A DNA stretch of 64,000 nt from Streptomyces formicae. Lineage in GTDB: Bacteria; Actinomycetota; Actinomycetes; Streptomycetales; Streptomycetaceae. The DNA lies in the NCBI RefSeq assembly GCF_002556545.1, contig NZ_CP022685.1, positions 3,162,001 through 3,226,000 of the forward strand, given 5' to 3'. Below the pieces are notes generated by a model. It saw only the letters and a program-made list of their open reading frames with translations, was not told the origin of the DNA and ran no database searches. Position numbers and translations under genes: made by a program. This document shows positions 43,931-54,350 of the stretch, piece by piece (the stretch's first letter is position 1; each line of letters begins with the position of its first letter).

Positions 43931-45124
43931 CTACGCCGACATCGGCCGTTGCACCTTGATCGACTGGAGCAGTCCGACGGCCACCCAGACCGCGAACATC
44001 GACGTGCCTCCGTACGACACGAAGGGCAGCGGAAGGCCCGCGACCGGCATGATGCCGAGCGTCATGCCGATGTTCTCGAAGGCCTGGAAGGCGAACCAGG
44101 CGATGATCCCCGCGGCGACGATCGTGCCGTAGAGCTCGGTGGTCTCGCGCGCGATGCGGCAGGCGCGCCACAGGACGACGCCGAGCAGGAGCAGGATGGC
44201 GCCCGCGCCGACGAAGCCGAGTTCCTCGCCCGCGACCGTGAAGACGAAGTCCGTCTGCTGCTCGGGGACGAACTGTCCGGTGGTCTGGGAGCCGTGGGTG
44301 AGGCCGGTGCCGGTGAGGCCGCCCGAGCCGATCGCGATGCGGGCCTGGTTGGTGTTGTAGCCGACGCCCGCGGGGTCGAGCGCGGGGTTGGCGAAGGCGG
44401 CGAAGCGGGCGATCTGGTAGTCGTCGAGGACGCCGAGCTGCCATATGGCGACGCCACCCGCGACGCCCGCGCCGAGCAGGCCGAAGACCCAGCGGTTGGA
44501 GGCGCCGGAGGCGAGCAGGACGCCGAGCACGATCATCGCCATCACCATGACCGAGCCGAGGTCGGGCATCAGCATGACGATCATGACGGGGACGGCGGCG
44601 AGGCCCAGGGCCTGGACGACCGTGCGGTGGTCGGGGTGTTCCCTGTCGCCCGCGTCGACCCGGGCGGCGAGCAGCATCGCCATGCCCAGGATGATCGTGA
44701 TCTTGCAGAACTCGGACGGCTGGAGCGACTGGCCCGCGATCACGATCCACGCGTGGGCGCCGTTGATGGTCGCGCCGAGCGGGGTCAGGACCAGCAGGAC
44801 GAGGAAGACCGAGACGCCGTAGAGGATCGGCACGGCGGTGCGCAGGGTGCGGTGGCCGAGCCAGACCGTGCCCACCATCAGGGCGAGGCCGATGCCGACG
44901 TTGATGACGTGCTTGATCAGGAAGGCGTACGGGTCGTCGCCGACCAGCTCGGTGCGGTTGCGGGTCGCGGAGTAGACGAGCGCGGCGCCGATCGCGGAGA
45001 GCGCGAGGGCGGCGAGCAGCATGGGCCAGTCGAGCCGGCGCACTATCGAGTCGCGGGCGAGCAGCCGCGACATGTTGGAGCGTTCGGGTCCGTATCCGGA
45101 GACGGAGAAGCCACTGCCGGTCAT
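43931..45124 (-). CDS. sfr: SEDS-family peptidoglycan polymerase (RodA/FtsW type)
   Basis: 397 residues, about ten membrane segments. SEDS signatures include GAHAWIVIAGQSLQPSEFCKI near residue 130, MLMPDLGSVMV, and near the C-terminus GLPLPFVSYGGTSM. Its ATG at 45124 overlaps the pbp2 stop (ATGA). SEDS proteins polymerise glycan strands and work with the paired class B PBP. The S. coelicolor gene in this position is called sfr. Mre proteins in Streptomyces act mainly in spore wall synthesis. Confidence 0.95.
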   Translation of the reverse strand: MTGSGFSVSGYGPERSNMSRLLARDSIVRRLDWPMLLAALALSAIGAALVYSATRNRTELVGDDPYAFLIKHVINVGIGLALMVGTVWLGHRTLRTAVPILYGVSVFLVLLVLTPLGATINGAHAWIVIAGQSLQPSEFCKITIILGMAMLLAARVDAGDREHPDHRTVVQALGLAAVPVMIVMLMPDLGSVMVMAMIVLGVLLASGASNRWVFGLLGAGVAGGVAIWQLGVLDDYQIARFAAFANPALDPAGVGYNTNQARIAIGSGGLTGTGLTHGSQTTGQFVPEQQTDFVFTVAGEELGFVGAGAILLLLGVVLWRACRIARETTELYGTIVAAGIIAWFAFQAFENIGMTLGIMPVAGLPLPFVSYGGTSMFAVWVAVGLLQSIKVQRPMSA

Positions 45125-47298
45125 CAGTCCCGCCTCCAGTTGTTCGGGGCGCCGGCCAGTTCCTGCTGTCCGGCCGGGGGCTTGGGGGCCTCGGGCTTGT
45201 ACGGCTTGAGCTTGGGCGAGTCGATGGAGCCGTCGGTCTCGATCTTCGGCAGGTCCTTCTGCGGCTGGGGCAGGAGCGCCTTCTTCAGGTCCTGCTTGCC
45301 GCTGTCGTCCAGGCCATAGATCGCGTCGTAGATCTTGCGGACGGCGGGTCCCGAGGCGCCGGAACCCGTACCGCCCTGGGAGATCGTCATGATGATCGAG
45401 TAGTCCTTGGTGTACGTCGCGAACCACGAGGTGGTCTGCTTGCCGTAGACCTCGGCGGTACCGGTCTTGGCGTGCATCGGGATCTTGTCCTGGGGCCAGC
45501 CGCCGAAGCGCCAGGCGGCGGTGCCGCGGGTCGCGACGTCCGCGAGGGCACCGTCTATGTCCTTGTGCAGCGCGGCGTTCATCGGCAGCCTGCCGTGCGA
45601 CTTGGGCGCGATCTCCTGGACCTGCTTGCCGTCGGCGCTGATGATCGCCTTGCCGACGGTGGGGTTGTAGAGCGTGCCGCCGTTGCCGATGGCCGAGTAG
45701 ATGGTGGCCATCTGGATCGGGGTGACGAGGGTGTCGCCCTGGCCGATCGAGTAGTTGACCGAGTCACCGGCGCGCATCTTCATGCCTTCGAGGCAGTTCT
45801 CGTACGCGATGCGCTCGGTGTAGTCGCCGCTCTTCTTGCCCTGCTTGCACCAGCCGTCCTTGTTGGCCTTCCAGTAGTCCTTCTTCCACTGGCGGTCCGG
45901 GACGCGTCCTGTGACCTCGTTGGGCAGGTCGATGCCGGTCTCCTTGCCGAGGCCGAACTGGTGGGCGGTCTTGTAGAACCAGTCCTTGGCGTCCTTCTTC
46001 GGCTTGTTGCCGCCGTCCTTGGCCCACTGGTCGTGCGAGAGCTTGTAGAAGACGGTGTCGCAGGAGACCTCGAGTGCCTGGCCGAGGGTGATGTTGCCGT
46101 GGCCCTTGGACTCGAAGTTCTTGAAGGTCTGGCCGCCGATCGAGTACGAACTGGGGCAGGGATAGCGCCCGTTGAACTCGTAGCCCGCGTTGACCGCGGC
46201 GGTCGTCGGGATGACCTTGAAGATCGAGCCCGGTGCGGCCTGGCCCTGGATCGCGCGGTTCAGGAGCGGGTAGTTCGACTTCTTGCCGGTGAGCCTGGCG
46301 TAGTCCTTGCCGGAGATGCCGCCGACCCAGGCGTTCGGGTCGTACGCCGGGTTGGACGCCATGGAGACGATCCGTCCGGTCTTGTTCTCCATGACGACGA
46401 CGGCGCCCGCGTCGGCCTTGTAGTTCTCGCCGGTGTTCTTGTCGAACTCGTGGCGGGCCTTCTTCATGGCGTCGTTGAGCCAGTACTCGGAGACGGCCTG
46501 CACGCGCGCGTCGATGCTGGTGACCACGTTCGCGCCGGGCTCGGCCTTGTCGGACTTGGCCTTGCCGATGACGCGGCCGAGGTTGTCCACCTCGTAGCGG
46601 GTGACGCCCGCCTTGCCGCGCAGCTGCTTGTCGTACGTGCGCTCAAGGCCGGAGCGGCCCACCTGGTCGGAGCGGAGGTAGGGCGAGTCGCTGTCCTTGG
46701 CCTTGTTGATCTCGTCGTCGGTGACCGGGGAGAGGTAGCCGAGGACCTGCGCGGTGTTGGACTTGCCGGGGGCGGCGTAGCGGCGCACGGCGGTGGGTTC
46801 GGCGGTGATGCCGGGGAAGTCCTCGGAGCGCTCGCGGATCTGCAGGGCCTGCTTGGGCGTGGCCTCGTCGGTGATCGGGATCGGCTGGTAGGGCGAGCCG
46901 TTCCAGCAGGGCTGAGGGGTCTTGGCGTCGCAGAGGCGGACCTTGTCGCCGACGTCCTTGGGGCTCATGCCGAGCACGTCGGCGAGCTTGGCGAGGACCG
47001 CCTTGCCGTCGTCCTTCATCTTCATCAGGTCCGTGCGGGACGCGGAGACGACGAGGCGGGTCTGGTTGTCGGCGATCGGCACGCCGCGCGCGTCCAGGAT
47101 CGAGCCGCGCACGGCGGGCTGGACGACCTGCTGGACGTGGTTGCCCGACGCTTCCTTGGCGTACTCCTCGCCGTTGCGGATCTGGAGGTACCAGAGGCGC
47201 CCGCCGAGGGTGAGCAGAAGGGATACGACGAGGATCTGGATGACGACGAGCCGGATCTGGACCCGTGGGGTCCGGCCGGTCTCCGGAATGTTGGTCAC
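45124..47298 (-). CDS. pbp2: Penicillin-binding protein 2 (class B transpeptidase)
   Basis: 724 residues from GTG 47298. A short cytosolic N-terminus and membrane segment at about 12-32 lead to a dimerisation domain and then the transpeptidase domain. The active-site SxxK is in AAPGSIFKV, the second motif in EVSCDTVFYKLS, and KTG in HAKTGTAEV. It cross-links glycan made by the adjacent SEDS protein, with which it is translationally coupled. It lies 76 bases after mreD. Confidence 0.95.
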   Translation of the reverse strand: MTNIPETGRTPRVQIRLVVIQILVVSLLLTLGGRLWYLQIRNGEEYAKEASGNHVQQVVQPAVRGSILDARGVPIADNQTRLVVSASRTDLMKMKDDGKAVLAKLADVLGMSPKDVGDKVRLCDAKTPQPCWNGSPYQPIPITDEATPKQALQIRERSEDFPGITAEPTAVRRYAAPGKSNTAQVLGYLSPVTDDEINKAKDSDSPYLRSDQVGRSGLERTYDKQLRGKAGVTRYEVDNLGRVIGKAKSDKAEPGANVVTSIDARVQAVSEYWLNDAMKKARHEFDKNTGENYKADAGAVVVMENKTGRIVSMASNPAYDPNAWVGGISGKDYARLTGKKSNYPLLNRAIQGQAAPGSIFKVIPTTAAVNAGYEFNGRYPCPSSYSIGGQTFKNFESKGHGNITLGQALEVSCDTVFYKLSHDQWAKDGGNKPKKDAKDWFYKTAHQFGLGKETGIDLPNEVTGRVPDRQWKKDYWKANKDGWCKQGKKSGDYTERIAYENCLEGMKMRAGDSVNYSIGQGDTLVTPIQMATIYSAIGNGGTLYNPTVGKAIISADGKQVQEIAPKSHGRLPMNAALHKDIDGALADVATRGTAAWRFGGWPQDKIPMHAKTGTAEVYGKQTTSWFATYTKDYSIIMTISQGGTGSGASGPAVRKIYDAIYGLDDSGKQDLKKALLPQPQKDLPKIETDGSIDSPKLKPYKPEAPKPPAGQQELAGAPNNWRRD

Positions 47299-47374
47299 TT
47301 CTCCCCTCCCCTGGTGTGGGCCATGCCCGGTCCCCCGGTGCGATCGGCGGTGCGGTCGGCGAAGTGCTGCGACC

Positions 47375-48046
47375 TCACAGGCGCTTGACCCCCTTGATGC
47401 GTCCGGCGCGTGCGACGCGTGCCTTGGCCGCCTTGGCCCGCAGGCCGCCGCGCTGGTTGCCGATGCGCAGTCCGGTGCCGGAGGAGAGCCAGCCCGCGGA
47501 GACGTCGGCGGCCTTGTTGGCCGGGGAGCCCTCGCCCAGCGGGTCGTTCTCCGCGCGCCGGGCCAGGGCGATGATCAGCGGCACGGTGAACGGCGCGAGC
47601 AGCAGGTCGTAGAGCGCCGCGGTGAAGAGGAGTCCGCCCAGGCCCACGTGGCGGGCCGCGGTGTCGCCGACGAGGGCGCCGACGCCCGCGTAGAGCAGGG
47701 TCGAGCCGAGCGCGGCCCCGACGACCACGACGAGCGGGCCGCTCGCGGAGCGCAGCCGTCCGGTCTCGGGCTTGGCCAGGCCCGCGAGGTAGCCGATGAC
47801 GCAGAGCACGAGCGCGTAGCGCCCTGCCGCGTGGTCGGCGGGCGGTGCCAGGTCGCAGAGCAGTCCGGCGCCGAAGCCGACCAGGGCGCCGCCGACGTGG
47901 CCGTAGACCAGGGCGAGGCCGAGGACGGTGAGCAGCACCAGGTCGGGGACCGCGCCGGGCAGTTGGAGTCTGGCCAGGACGCTGACCTGGATGACCAGGG
48001 CGACGACGACCAGGGTGGCGGAGAGCAGGATTCGGTTGAAGCGCAT
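47375..48046 (-). CDS. mreD: Rod shape-determining protein MreD
   Basis: 223 residues with about five to six membrane segments (ILLSATLVVVALVIQVSVLARLQLPG at the start) and a basic C-terminal tail. MreD links MreC to the synthetic enzymes. It lies 12 bases after mreC, strongly suggesting one transcript. Confidence 0.9.
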   Translation of the reverse strand: MRFNRILLSATLVVVALVIQVSVLARLQLPGAVPDLVLLTVLGLALVYGHVGGALVGFGAGLLCDLAPPADHAAGRYALVLCVIGYLAGLAKPETGRLRSASGPLVVVVGAALGSTLLYAGVGALVGDTAARHVGLGGLLFTAALYDLLLAPFTVPLIIALARRAENDPLGEGSPANKAADVSAGWLSSGTGLRIGNQRGGLRAKAAKARVARAGRIKGVKRL

Positions 48047-48058
48047 GGGTCCGGTCTC

Positions 48059-49012
48059 CTACTGCTCGTTGCCGTTGTCGGCGCCGTCGCCCTCGGGCTT
48101 GCCCGGCGGGGTGGCCGTGACGGTGACCGTCGGGGTCGGCTTGGGCTTGGCGGGCTTGGGCGGCAGGACCGTGTCCCGCGGGTCCTCGCGGGGCGCCTGG
48201 ACGACGACGCCGACGATGTCGAGCTTGGTGAACCCGACGTACGGCTTCACGTAGACGTTGCGGGTGAGGTCGCCGCCCGAGGGGTCGACGCGGACGACCT
48301 CGCCGACGGGCACGCCGGGCACGAACGGCTTGTCCTTCTGCGAGCCGAAGGTGACGAAGCGGTCGCCCTTCTTGACCTTGGCCTTGCCGTTGAGCAGTTG
48401 GACGGAGAGCGGTCGGTCGCCCTGTCCGGTGGCGAAGCCGAGCTCGTCGGTCTTCTCCATGCGGGTGCCGACGGTGAAGTCGGGGTCGTTGGCGAGCAGG
48501 ACGGTCGCGGTGTCGGGGCCGACCGTGGTGACGCGGCCGACGAGGCCCTCGCCGTTCAGGACGGTCATGTCGCGCTTGAGTCCGTCGTTCGCGCCGGCGT
48601 CGATGGTGACGGTCCAGGAGAAGCCCTGGGCCGCTCCTATGCCGATGACCTCGGCACCCTTGATGCCGTACTGTCCCGCGCCGGCCTTCTTCAGCATGCT
48701 GTCGAGCTGCCGCACGCGGCTGCGGTTGCGGTCGTCGCTGCCGAGCTTCGCCTTCAACGCGGCGTTCTGGCGCTCCAGTTCGGCGATGCGGTCGTGGCGG
48801 TCGCCGGAGTCGCGGACCGCGCCGATCGCGTTGCCGACCGGGTCGACGGCGGAGGAGACACCCTCCTCGACCGGGCCGAAGACGGTGGCGGCGGCCTGGC
48901 GGGCACCGTCGACCGGTGAGTCCTCGCCGCCGCGGATGTCCACCGTGATCAATGCGAACGCGATGGCTACCAGCAGCACCAGGAGCAGCCGGCTCTCTCG
49001 TGTGTCCCTCAC
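48059..49012 (-). CDS. mreC: Rod shape-determining protein MreC
   Basis: 317 residues from GTG 49012 (VRDTRESRLL). A single membrane segment lies at about 7-25, followed by a coiled coil (RIAELERQNAALKAKL) and the beta-sandwich MreC domain (GIGAAQGFSWTVTIDAGANDGLKRDMTVLNGEGLVGRV). It ends in a Lys/Pro/Thr-rich tail. It scaffolds MreD/PBP2 outside the membrane. Confidence 0.93.
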   Translation of the reverse strand: MRDTRESRLLLVLLVAIAFALITVDIRGGEDSPVDGARQAAATVFGPVEEGVSSAVDPVGNAIGAVRDSGDRHDRIAELERQNAALKAKLGSDDRNRSRVRQLDSMLKKAGAGQYGIKGAEVIGIGAAQGFSWTVTIDAGANDGLKRDMTVLNGEGLVGRVTTVGPDTATVLLANDPDFTVGTRMEKTDELGFATGQGDRPLSVQLLNGKAKVKKGDRFVTFGSQKDKPFVPGVPVGEVVRVDPSGGDLTRNVYVKPYVGFTKLDIVGVVVQAPREDPRDTVLPPKPAKPKPTPTVTVTATPPGKPEGDGADNGNEQ

Positions 49013-49183
49013 GTGCGGCGGCGTGCCTTCCTCAATCGGATTCCGTGGAATCTGCGCGTCCCACGGGGGGTCTGGGGGATCCCTCTGCCTTGCCTCTATA
49101 TCAACGGTCCGCCGCACGAGGTGGCAGGCACTCGTACGGCGGACCCCTTCCAAGGGTGTTCGCGTCAGGTCATCCGCGCGTGA

Positions 49184-50215
<1,032 letters not shown>

Positions 50216-50428
50216 GAGGATGCGTCTGGCCTTCCCTAGTGGAGCGTGTAAGGGCTTTTTAGGTAGGCGAGGTGGGTGCTGTGTGGCGGTGGAGGCTTCC
50301 ATCGTAGTCTCGGCCGCGCTGAGACGGCGCGAGGGTCTTCGCCATTGTCAGCAGATGATGTACCGCCCCGCCCTTGGAGACGTGCCATCGGAGGCACGGG
50401 TTCCCCCAATTGGGGTGCATATGCCAAA

Positions 50429-50454
50429 GGACGGCCGAATTTCATCGGCCGTCC
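50429..50454 (-). terminator. Terminator between ndk and mreB
   Basis: GGACGGCCGA pairs with TCGGCCGTCC over a 6-base loop and is followed on the minus strand by TTTGG. It separates ndk transcription from mreB; the rest of the 290-base gap holds no gene I can support and presumably carries the mreB promoters. Confidence 0.75.
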
Positions 50455-50506
50455 CTGGTCGAGGCGGCGTGTCGCTGACGTGATGTCAGAAGACGATACG
50501 AGCTGG

Positions 50507-50920
50507 TTACGCGAGCCCCGGGAAGAAGATCTTGAGCTCGCGCTCGGCGGACTCCTCGGAGTCCGAGGCGTGGATCAGGTTCTCCCGGACGATGGTGCCG
50601 AAGTCGCCGCGGATCGAGCCGGGCGCCGCGGCGATCGGGTCGGTCGGACCCGCGAGCGTGCGCACGCCCTCGATGACCCGCTCACCGTCGACGACGAGGG
50701 CGACGACGGGGCCGGACGACATGAAGGCGACCAGCGGCTCGTAGAAAGGCTTGCCCTGGTGCTCGCCGTAGTGCTGCTCCAGGGTCTCCTGGTCCAGCGA
50801 ACGCAGCTCCAGCGCGGAGATCGTCCAGCCCGCCTTGCGCTCGATCCGGCCGATGATCTCGCCGACCAGACCACGACGAACGGCGTCGGGCTTGAGGAGA
50901 ACGAGGGTGCGCTGGCTCAT
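50507..50920 (-). CDS. ndk: Nucleoside diphosphate kinase
   Basis: Balances NTP/dNTP pools through a phospho-His intermediate. 137 residues, the standard length, starting MSQRTLVLLKPDAVRRGLVGEI. The catalytic His lies in ENLIHASDSEESAERE. ATG 50920 has GGAG 7 bases upstream, which decides the start over ATG 50932. Confidence 0.98.
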   Translation of the reverse strand: MSQRTLVLLKPDAVRRGLVGEIIGRIERKAGWTISALELRSLDQETLEQHYGEHQGKPFYEPLVAFMSSGPVVALVVDGERVIEGVRTLAGPTDPIAAAPGSIRGDFGTIVRENLIHASDSEESAERELKIFFPGLA

Positions 50921-51060
50921 GTGCGGCTCCAAGAGGTGTTTTTAAGATCTTTGACGATCACAAGGGATGGGCCGCACGATACCGATGCTCTGTGGGCAAT
51001 CGTGCCGCAGGGCGGCACGGGTGGGCACAGCCCCGGTGCCGATCAACCAGAACCGTGGCG

Positions 51061-51405
51061 TCAAGCCGCTTCCGCGGCCTGTGCGGCGAACCTGGCCTTC
51101 GCTTCGTCGATCTTGCGCCCGAAGTGGACCGACGCCCACCAGAGGGCGGCGAACACCGCCCCCATGAAGAACATCATCGGCACCACGAACCCGCTCGCGA
51201 TCAGCGCGATCTGCAGAGCCCAGCCGAGCTGCACCCCGCCGGGCCGGGTGATCACGCCGCACAGCAGCACGCACAGGAGCATCGCGATGCCGCTGACCGT
51301 CCAGACCGTGCCCATGGTCAGGTCCGGGTCCTTCATGGCGACCAGACCGGCGAAGCCGATGATGAAGAACTCGCCGATCAGCGTCGAAGCACAGAGCGTA
51401 CGCAC
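51061..51405 (-). CDS. DUF4233 membrane protein
   Basis: 114 residues from GTG 51405, with four membrane segments (GEFFIIGFAGLVAM, TVSGIAMLLCVLLC, ALQIALIASGFVVPMMFFMG) and a short basic/acidic tail. It lies 5 bases after folC; the folC-DUF4233-ndk order is common in actinobacteria (from memory). Function unknown. Confidence 0.88.
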   Translation of the reverse strand: MRTLCASTLIGEFFIIGFAGLVAMKDPDLTMGTVWTVSGIAMLLCVLLCGVITRPGGVQLGWALQIALIASGFVVPMMFFMGAVFAALWWASVHFGRKIDEAKARFAAQAAEAA

Positions 51406-51410
51406 AGGTG

Positions 51411-52943
51411 TCAGCCCCTTCCCAGGAGCAGCCGGGCCTCGCCGACCGTGATGACGGAGCCGGTGACCAGGACGCCGCCGCCCGCGTACTCGCCCTCTTC
51501 CTCGGCGAGGGTGATCGCCGCCTCCAGGGCGTCCGGCAGGCGCGGCTCGACCTGGACGCGGTCGTCGCCGAAGACCTCGACGGCGAGCGCGGCCAGCGTG
51601 TCCGCGTCCATCGCGCGGTGGCTGGTGTTCTGCGTGACGACGATCTCGGCGAAGATCGGCTCGAAGGCTTCGAGCAGCCCCTTCATGTCCTTGCCCTCGC
51701 TCGCGCCGACCACGCCGATCAGGTTGCTGAAGTCGAAGACCTCGCTGATCGCGGCGGCGGTGGCGCGGGCGCCCGCGGGGTTGTGCGCGGCGTCGAGGAC
51801 GATGGTCGGCGAGCGGCGCACGACCTCGAGGCGGCCCGGCGACGTCACCGTGGCGAACGCCTTGCGGATGTTCTCGATGTCCAGCGGGCGCGCGTGCTGC
51901 GAGCCGATGCCGAAGAACGCCTCGACCGCGGCGAGGGCCACCGCCGCGTTGTGCGCCTGGTGCTCGCCGTGCAGCGGCAGGAAGATCTCCTCGTACTCCC
52001 CGCCGAGGCCGCGCAGCGTCAGGAGCTGGCCGCCGACGGCGACCTGACGGGCCACCACGCCGAACTCCAGGCCCTCGCGGGCGACCGTCGCGTCGACCTC
52101 GACGGCCTTCTTCAGGAGCACCTGCGCGGCGTCCACCGGCTGCTGGGCCATGATCACCGTCGCGTCCGGCTTGATGATGCCGGACTTCTCGGTGGCGATC
52201 TCGCCGGGCGTGGAGCCCAGGCGGTCCGTGTGGTCCAGGTCGATGGGGGTCACGACGGCCACCGAGCCGTCGATCACGTTCGTCGCGTCCCAGCTGCCGC
52301 CCATGCCGACCTCGACGACGGCGACGTCCACGGGGGCGTCCGCGAAGGCCGCGTACGCCATGCCCGTGAGCACCTCGAAGAAGGAGAGGCGGTACTCCTG
52401 CTGGGAGTCGACCATCTCCACGTACGGCTTGATGTCGTGGTACGTCTCCACGAAGCGCTCGGCCTCGATGGGGGCGCCGTCCAGGCTGATGCGCTCGGTG
52501 ATCGACTGGACGTGGGGCGAGGTGTAGCGCCCGGTGCGCAGGTCGAAGGCGGCGAACAGGGCCTCGATCATGCGGGCCGTGGACGTCTTGCCGTTCGTCC
52601 CCGTGATGTGGATCGAGGGGTACGCGCGCTGGGGCTCGCCGAGCACGTCCATCAGCGCGGCGATGCGGCTGACGGACGGCTCGAGCTTCGTCTCGCCCCA
52701 GCGGCCCGCGAGCTCCGTCTCGACCTCGCGCAGCGCCCTGTCCACCTCCGGATCGGTGGGGCGCGCGGGGATGTCTCCCTGCGGCGGGCCCGCCTGGGTG
52801 CGCAGGGTGCGGCTGCCCGCCTCGATCACGGCGAGGTCGGGGTCCCGGTCGGTCTCGGCGTCGACGATGCCCTCGAAGGCGTCGTCGGAGTCGGTGGGGT
52901 CGGTCGGGTCGCGGTCGTCGTCGCGCGGGGGGAGGTCACTCAC
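51411..52943 (-). CDS. folC: Folylpolyglutamate synthase / dihydrofolate synthase
   Basis: Adds glutamate residues to folates. 510 residues from GTG 52943 (VSDLPPRDDDRD), including a non-conserved acidic N-terminal extension of about 65 residues. The ATP loop is HITGTNGKTST, followed by SPHVQSITERI, KSGIIKPDATV and LDAAHNPAGARA. It is divergent from the MreB-like gene. Confidence 0.96.
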   Translation of the reverse strand: MSDLPPRDDDRDPTDPTDSDDAFEGIVDAETDRDPDLAVIEAGSRTLRTQAGPPQGDIPARPTDPEVDRALREVETELAGRWGETKLEPSVSRIAALMDVLGEPQRAYPSIHITGTNGKTSTARMIEALFAAFDLRTGRYTSPHVQSITERISLDGAPIEAERFVETYHDIKPYVEMVDSQQEYRLSFFEVLTGMAYAAFADAPVDVAVVEVGMGGSWDATNVIDGSVAVVTPIDLDHTDRLGSTPGEIATEKSGIIKPDATVIMAQQPVDAAQVLLKKAVEVDATVAREGLEFGVVARQVAVGGQLLTLRGLGGEYEEIFLPLHGEHQAHNAAVALAAVEAFFGIGSQHARPLDIENIRKAFATVTSPGRLEVVRRSPTIVLDAAHNPAGARATAAAISEVFDFSNLIGVVGASEGKDMKGLLEAFEPIFAEIVVTQNTSHRAMDADTLAALAVEVFGDDRVQVEPRLPDALEAAITLAEEEGEYAGGGVLVTGSVITVGEARLLLGRG

Positions 52944-53087
52944 GTACGCCAGTCTACGGAGCGGCACCGACACGCGCGGCCCGGACCGCCCCCTCGCGGT
53001 CCGGGACCTTCGTCGGGACCTTCGACCCGTCCGATTCGGGACCTTGGTCCCTCCGCTTCGGGGTGCCGTTGGGCAAACTTGGCGATC

Positions 53088-54104
53088 ATGGACATAGGTA
53101 TCGACCTCGGCACTGCGAACACCCTCCTCTACGTGCGCGGCAAGGGGATCGTGCTCAACGAGCCGTCGGTGGTCGCCGTGCGGGCGGACAAGGGCGGCAA
53201 GAGCGGGGTGCTCGCCGTGGGGGCGGAGGCCAAGGAGACCATCGGGCGGACGCCCGGGTCCATCACCGCCATCCGCCCGCTGCGCGACGGCGTGATCAGT
53301 GACTACGAAGCCGCCGAGGAGCTGATCCGGCACTTCGTGCGCAAGGCCGTGCCGGGTCGCCGCCCCCGTACGCGCATGGTCGTCTGCGTGCCGAGCGGCG
53401 TCACGCCCGTCGAGCGGCGCGCGATCGTGCACGCCTCGCAGCGGGCCGGGGCGCGGGCCGTGCACCTGGTCGAGGAGCCGATGGCGGCGGCGATCGGGGC
53501 GGGCCTGCCCGTTGCCGAGCCCCGCGGGTCGATGGTCGTCGACATCGGCGGCGGCACGACGGAGGTCGCGGTGATCTCCCTGGGCGGCATCGTCACGGCC
53601 CAGTCGCTGCGGGTGGGCGGCGACCGGCTCGACGCGGCCATCACCGACTTCGTCCGCAAGGAGCACGCGCTGCTCATCGGCGAGCGCACCGCGGAGGACA
53701 TCAAGGTCGGCATCGGGTCGGCGTGGCCGGTTCCTGGCGAGGACGCCCTGGAGATGCGGACGTTCACCGTGCGGGGCCGGGAGAAGGTGGGCGGGCTGCC
53801 GAAGACGCTCGACCTGACGGCGCGTGAGGTGCGGGCCGCGCTCGACGAGCCCGTCGAGCAGATCATCGCGGCCGTGAAGACGACCCTGGAGGAGTGCCCG
53901 CCGGAGCTGTCCGGCGACATCATGGAGCACGGGATCGTGCTGACGGGCGGGGGCGCGCTGCTTCCCGGGCTCGATCTGCGGCTGGCCTCCGCGACCGGCA
54001 TCCCCGTGTTCGTGGCCGAGGATCCGCTGGACAGCGTGGCGATGGGGTGCGGGAAGTGTGTGGAGGACTTCGACGGGTTGGAGCGGGTGATGTCCGCGGC
54101 GTGA
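53088..54104 (+). CDS. Second MreB-like actin homologue
   Basis: 338 residues from ATG 53088 ([15 protein letters not shown]). All actin-fold motifs are intact: [33 protein letters not shown] and [15 protein letters not shown]. It is close in sequence to mreB at 49184 but lacks that protein's short amphipathic N-terminus ([11 protein letters not shown]). It is on the opposite strand and stands alone, convergent with the orphan kinase. The sequence is too MreB-like to be the divergent Mbl I recall at S. coelicolor SCO2451. Role unknown; polymer behaviour is inferred. Confidence 0.9.
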   Translation: MDIGIDLGTANTLLYVRGKGIVLNEPSVVAVRADKGGKSGVLAVGAEAKETIGRTPGSITAIRPLRDGVISDYEAAEELIRHFVRKAVPGRRPRTRMVVCVPSGVTPVERRAIVHASQRAGARAVHLVEEPMAAAIGAGLPVAEPRGSMVVDIGGGTTEVAVISLGGIVTAQSLRVGGDRLDAAITDFVRKEHALLIGERTAEDIKVGIGSAWPVPGEDALEMRTFTVRGREKVGGLPKTLDLTAREVRAALDEPVEQIIAAVKTTLEECPPELSGDIMEHGIVLTGGGALLPGLDLRLASATGIPVFVAEDPLDSVAMGCGKCVEDFDGLERVMSAA

Positions 54105-54157
54105 CGCTGCGCTGGCTTGGGCGGTTTCGCGTTGCCGGTGGGTGTGTGCGGGTTCGT

Positions 54158-54301
54158 CGTGGCTGGTCGCGCCGTTCCCCGCGCCCCCAAACAGCCCAGG
54201 CGTGGCCCGGCCCCCCGATCGCCGCGACCCCGACGTGGCCGGTCGCGCAGTTCCCCGCGCCCCCAAACAGCCCAGGCGTGGCCCGGCCCCCCGATCGCCG
54301 C
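54158..54301. repeat. Tandem pair of the GTTCCCCGCGCCCC repeat (76-bp period), copies B and C
   Basis: 54158-54225 recurs at 54234-54301 almost identically (CGTGGCTGGTCGCGC or CGTGGCCGGTCGCGC, then GTTCCCCGCGCCCCCAAACA and CAGGCGTGGCCCGG). It fills much of the 246-base gap between the convergent MreB-like and kinase genes, which contains no gene. Confidence 0.8.
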
Positions 54302-54350
54302 ACCCCTGACCTACCCGGCCCTGCCCGGACGTTCCGGTGGCAGCCCCGTG

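Noticed and set aside
50404-50415. Perfect palindrome CCCCAATTGGGG upstream of mreB
   Set aside because: Could be an operator, but there is only one copy, no associated promoter was recognised and 12 bp alone is weak evidence.
50236-50445. Possible 69-codon minus-strand gene between ndk and mreB
   Set aside because: Its start lies inside the ndk terminator stem-loop, it is Pro/Arg-rich without motifs, and it has no ribosome binding site.
51408-53087. Upstream extension of the MreB-like gene across folC
   Set aside because: The frame is open but the upstream part is antisense to folC; MreB homology begins exactly at ATG 53088.
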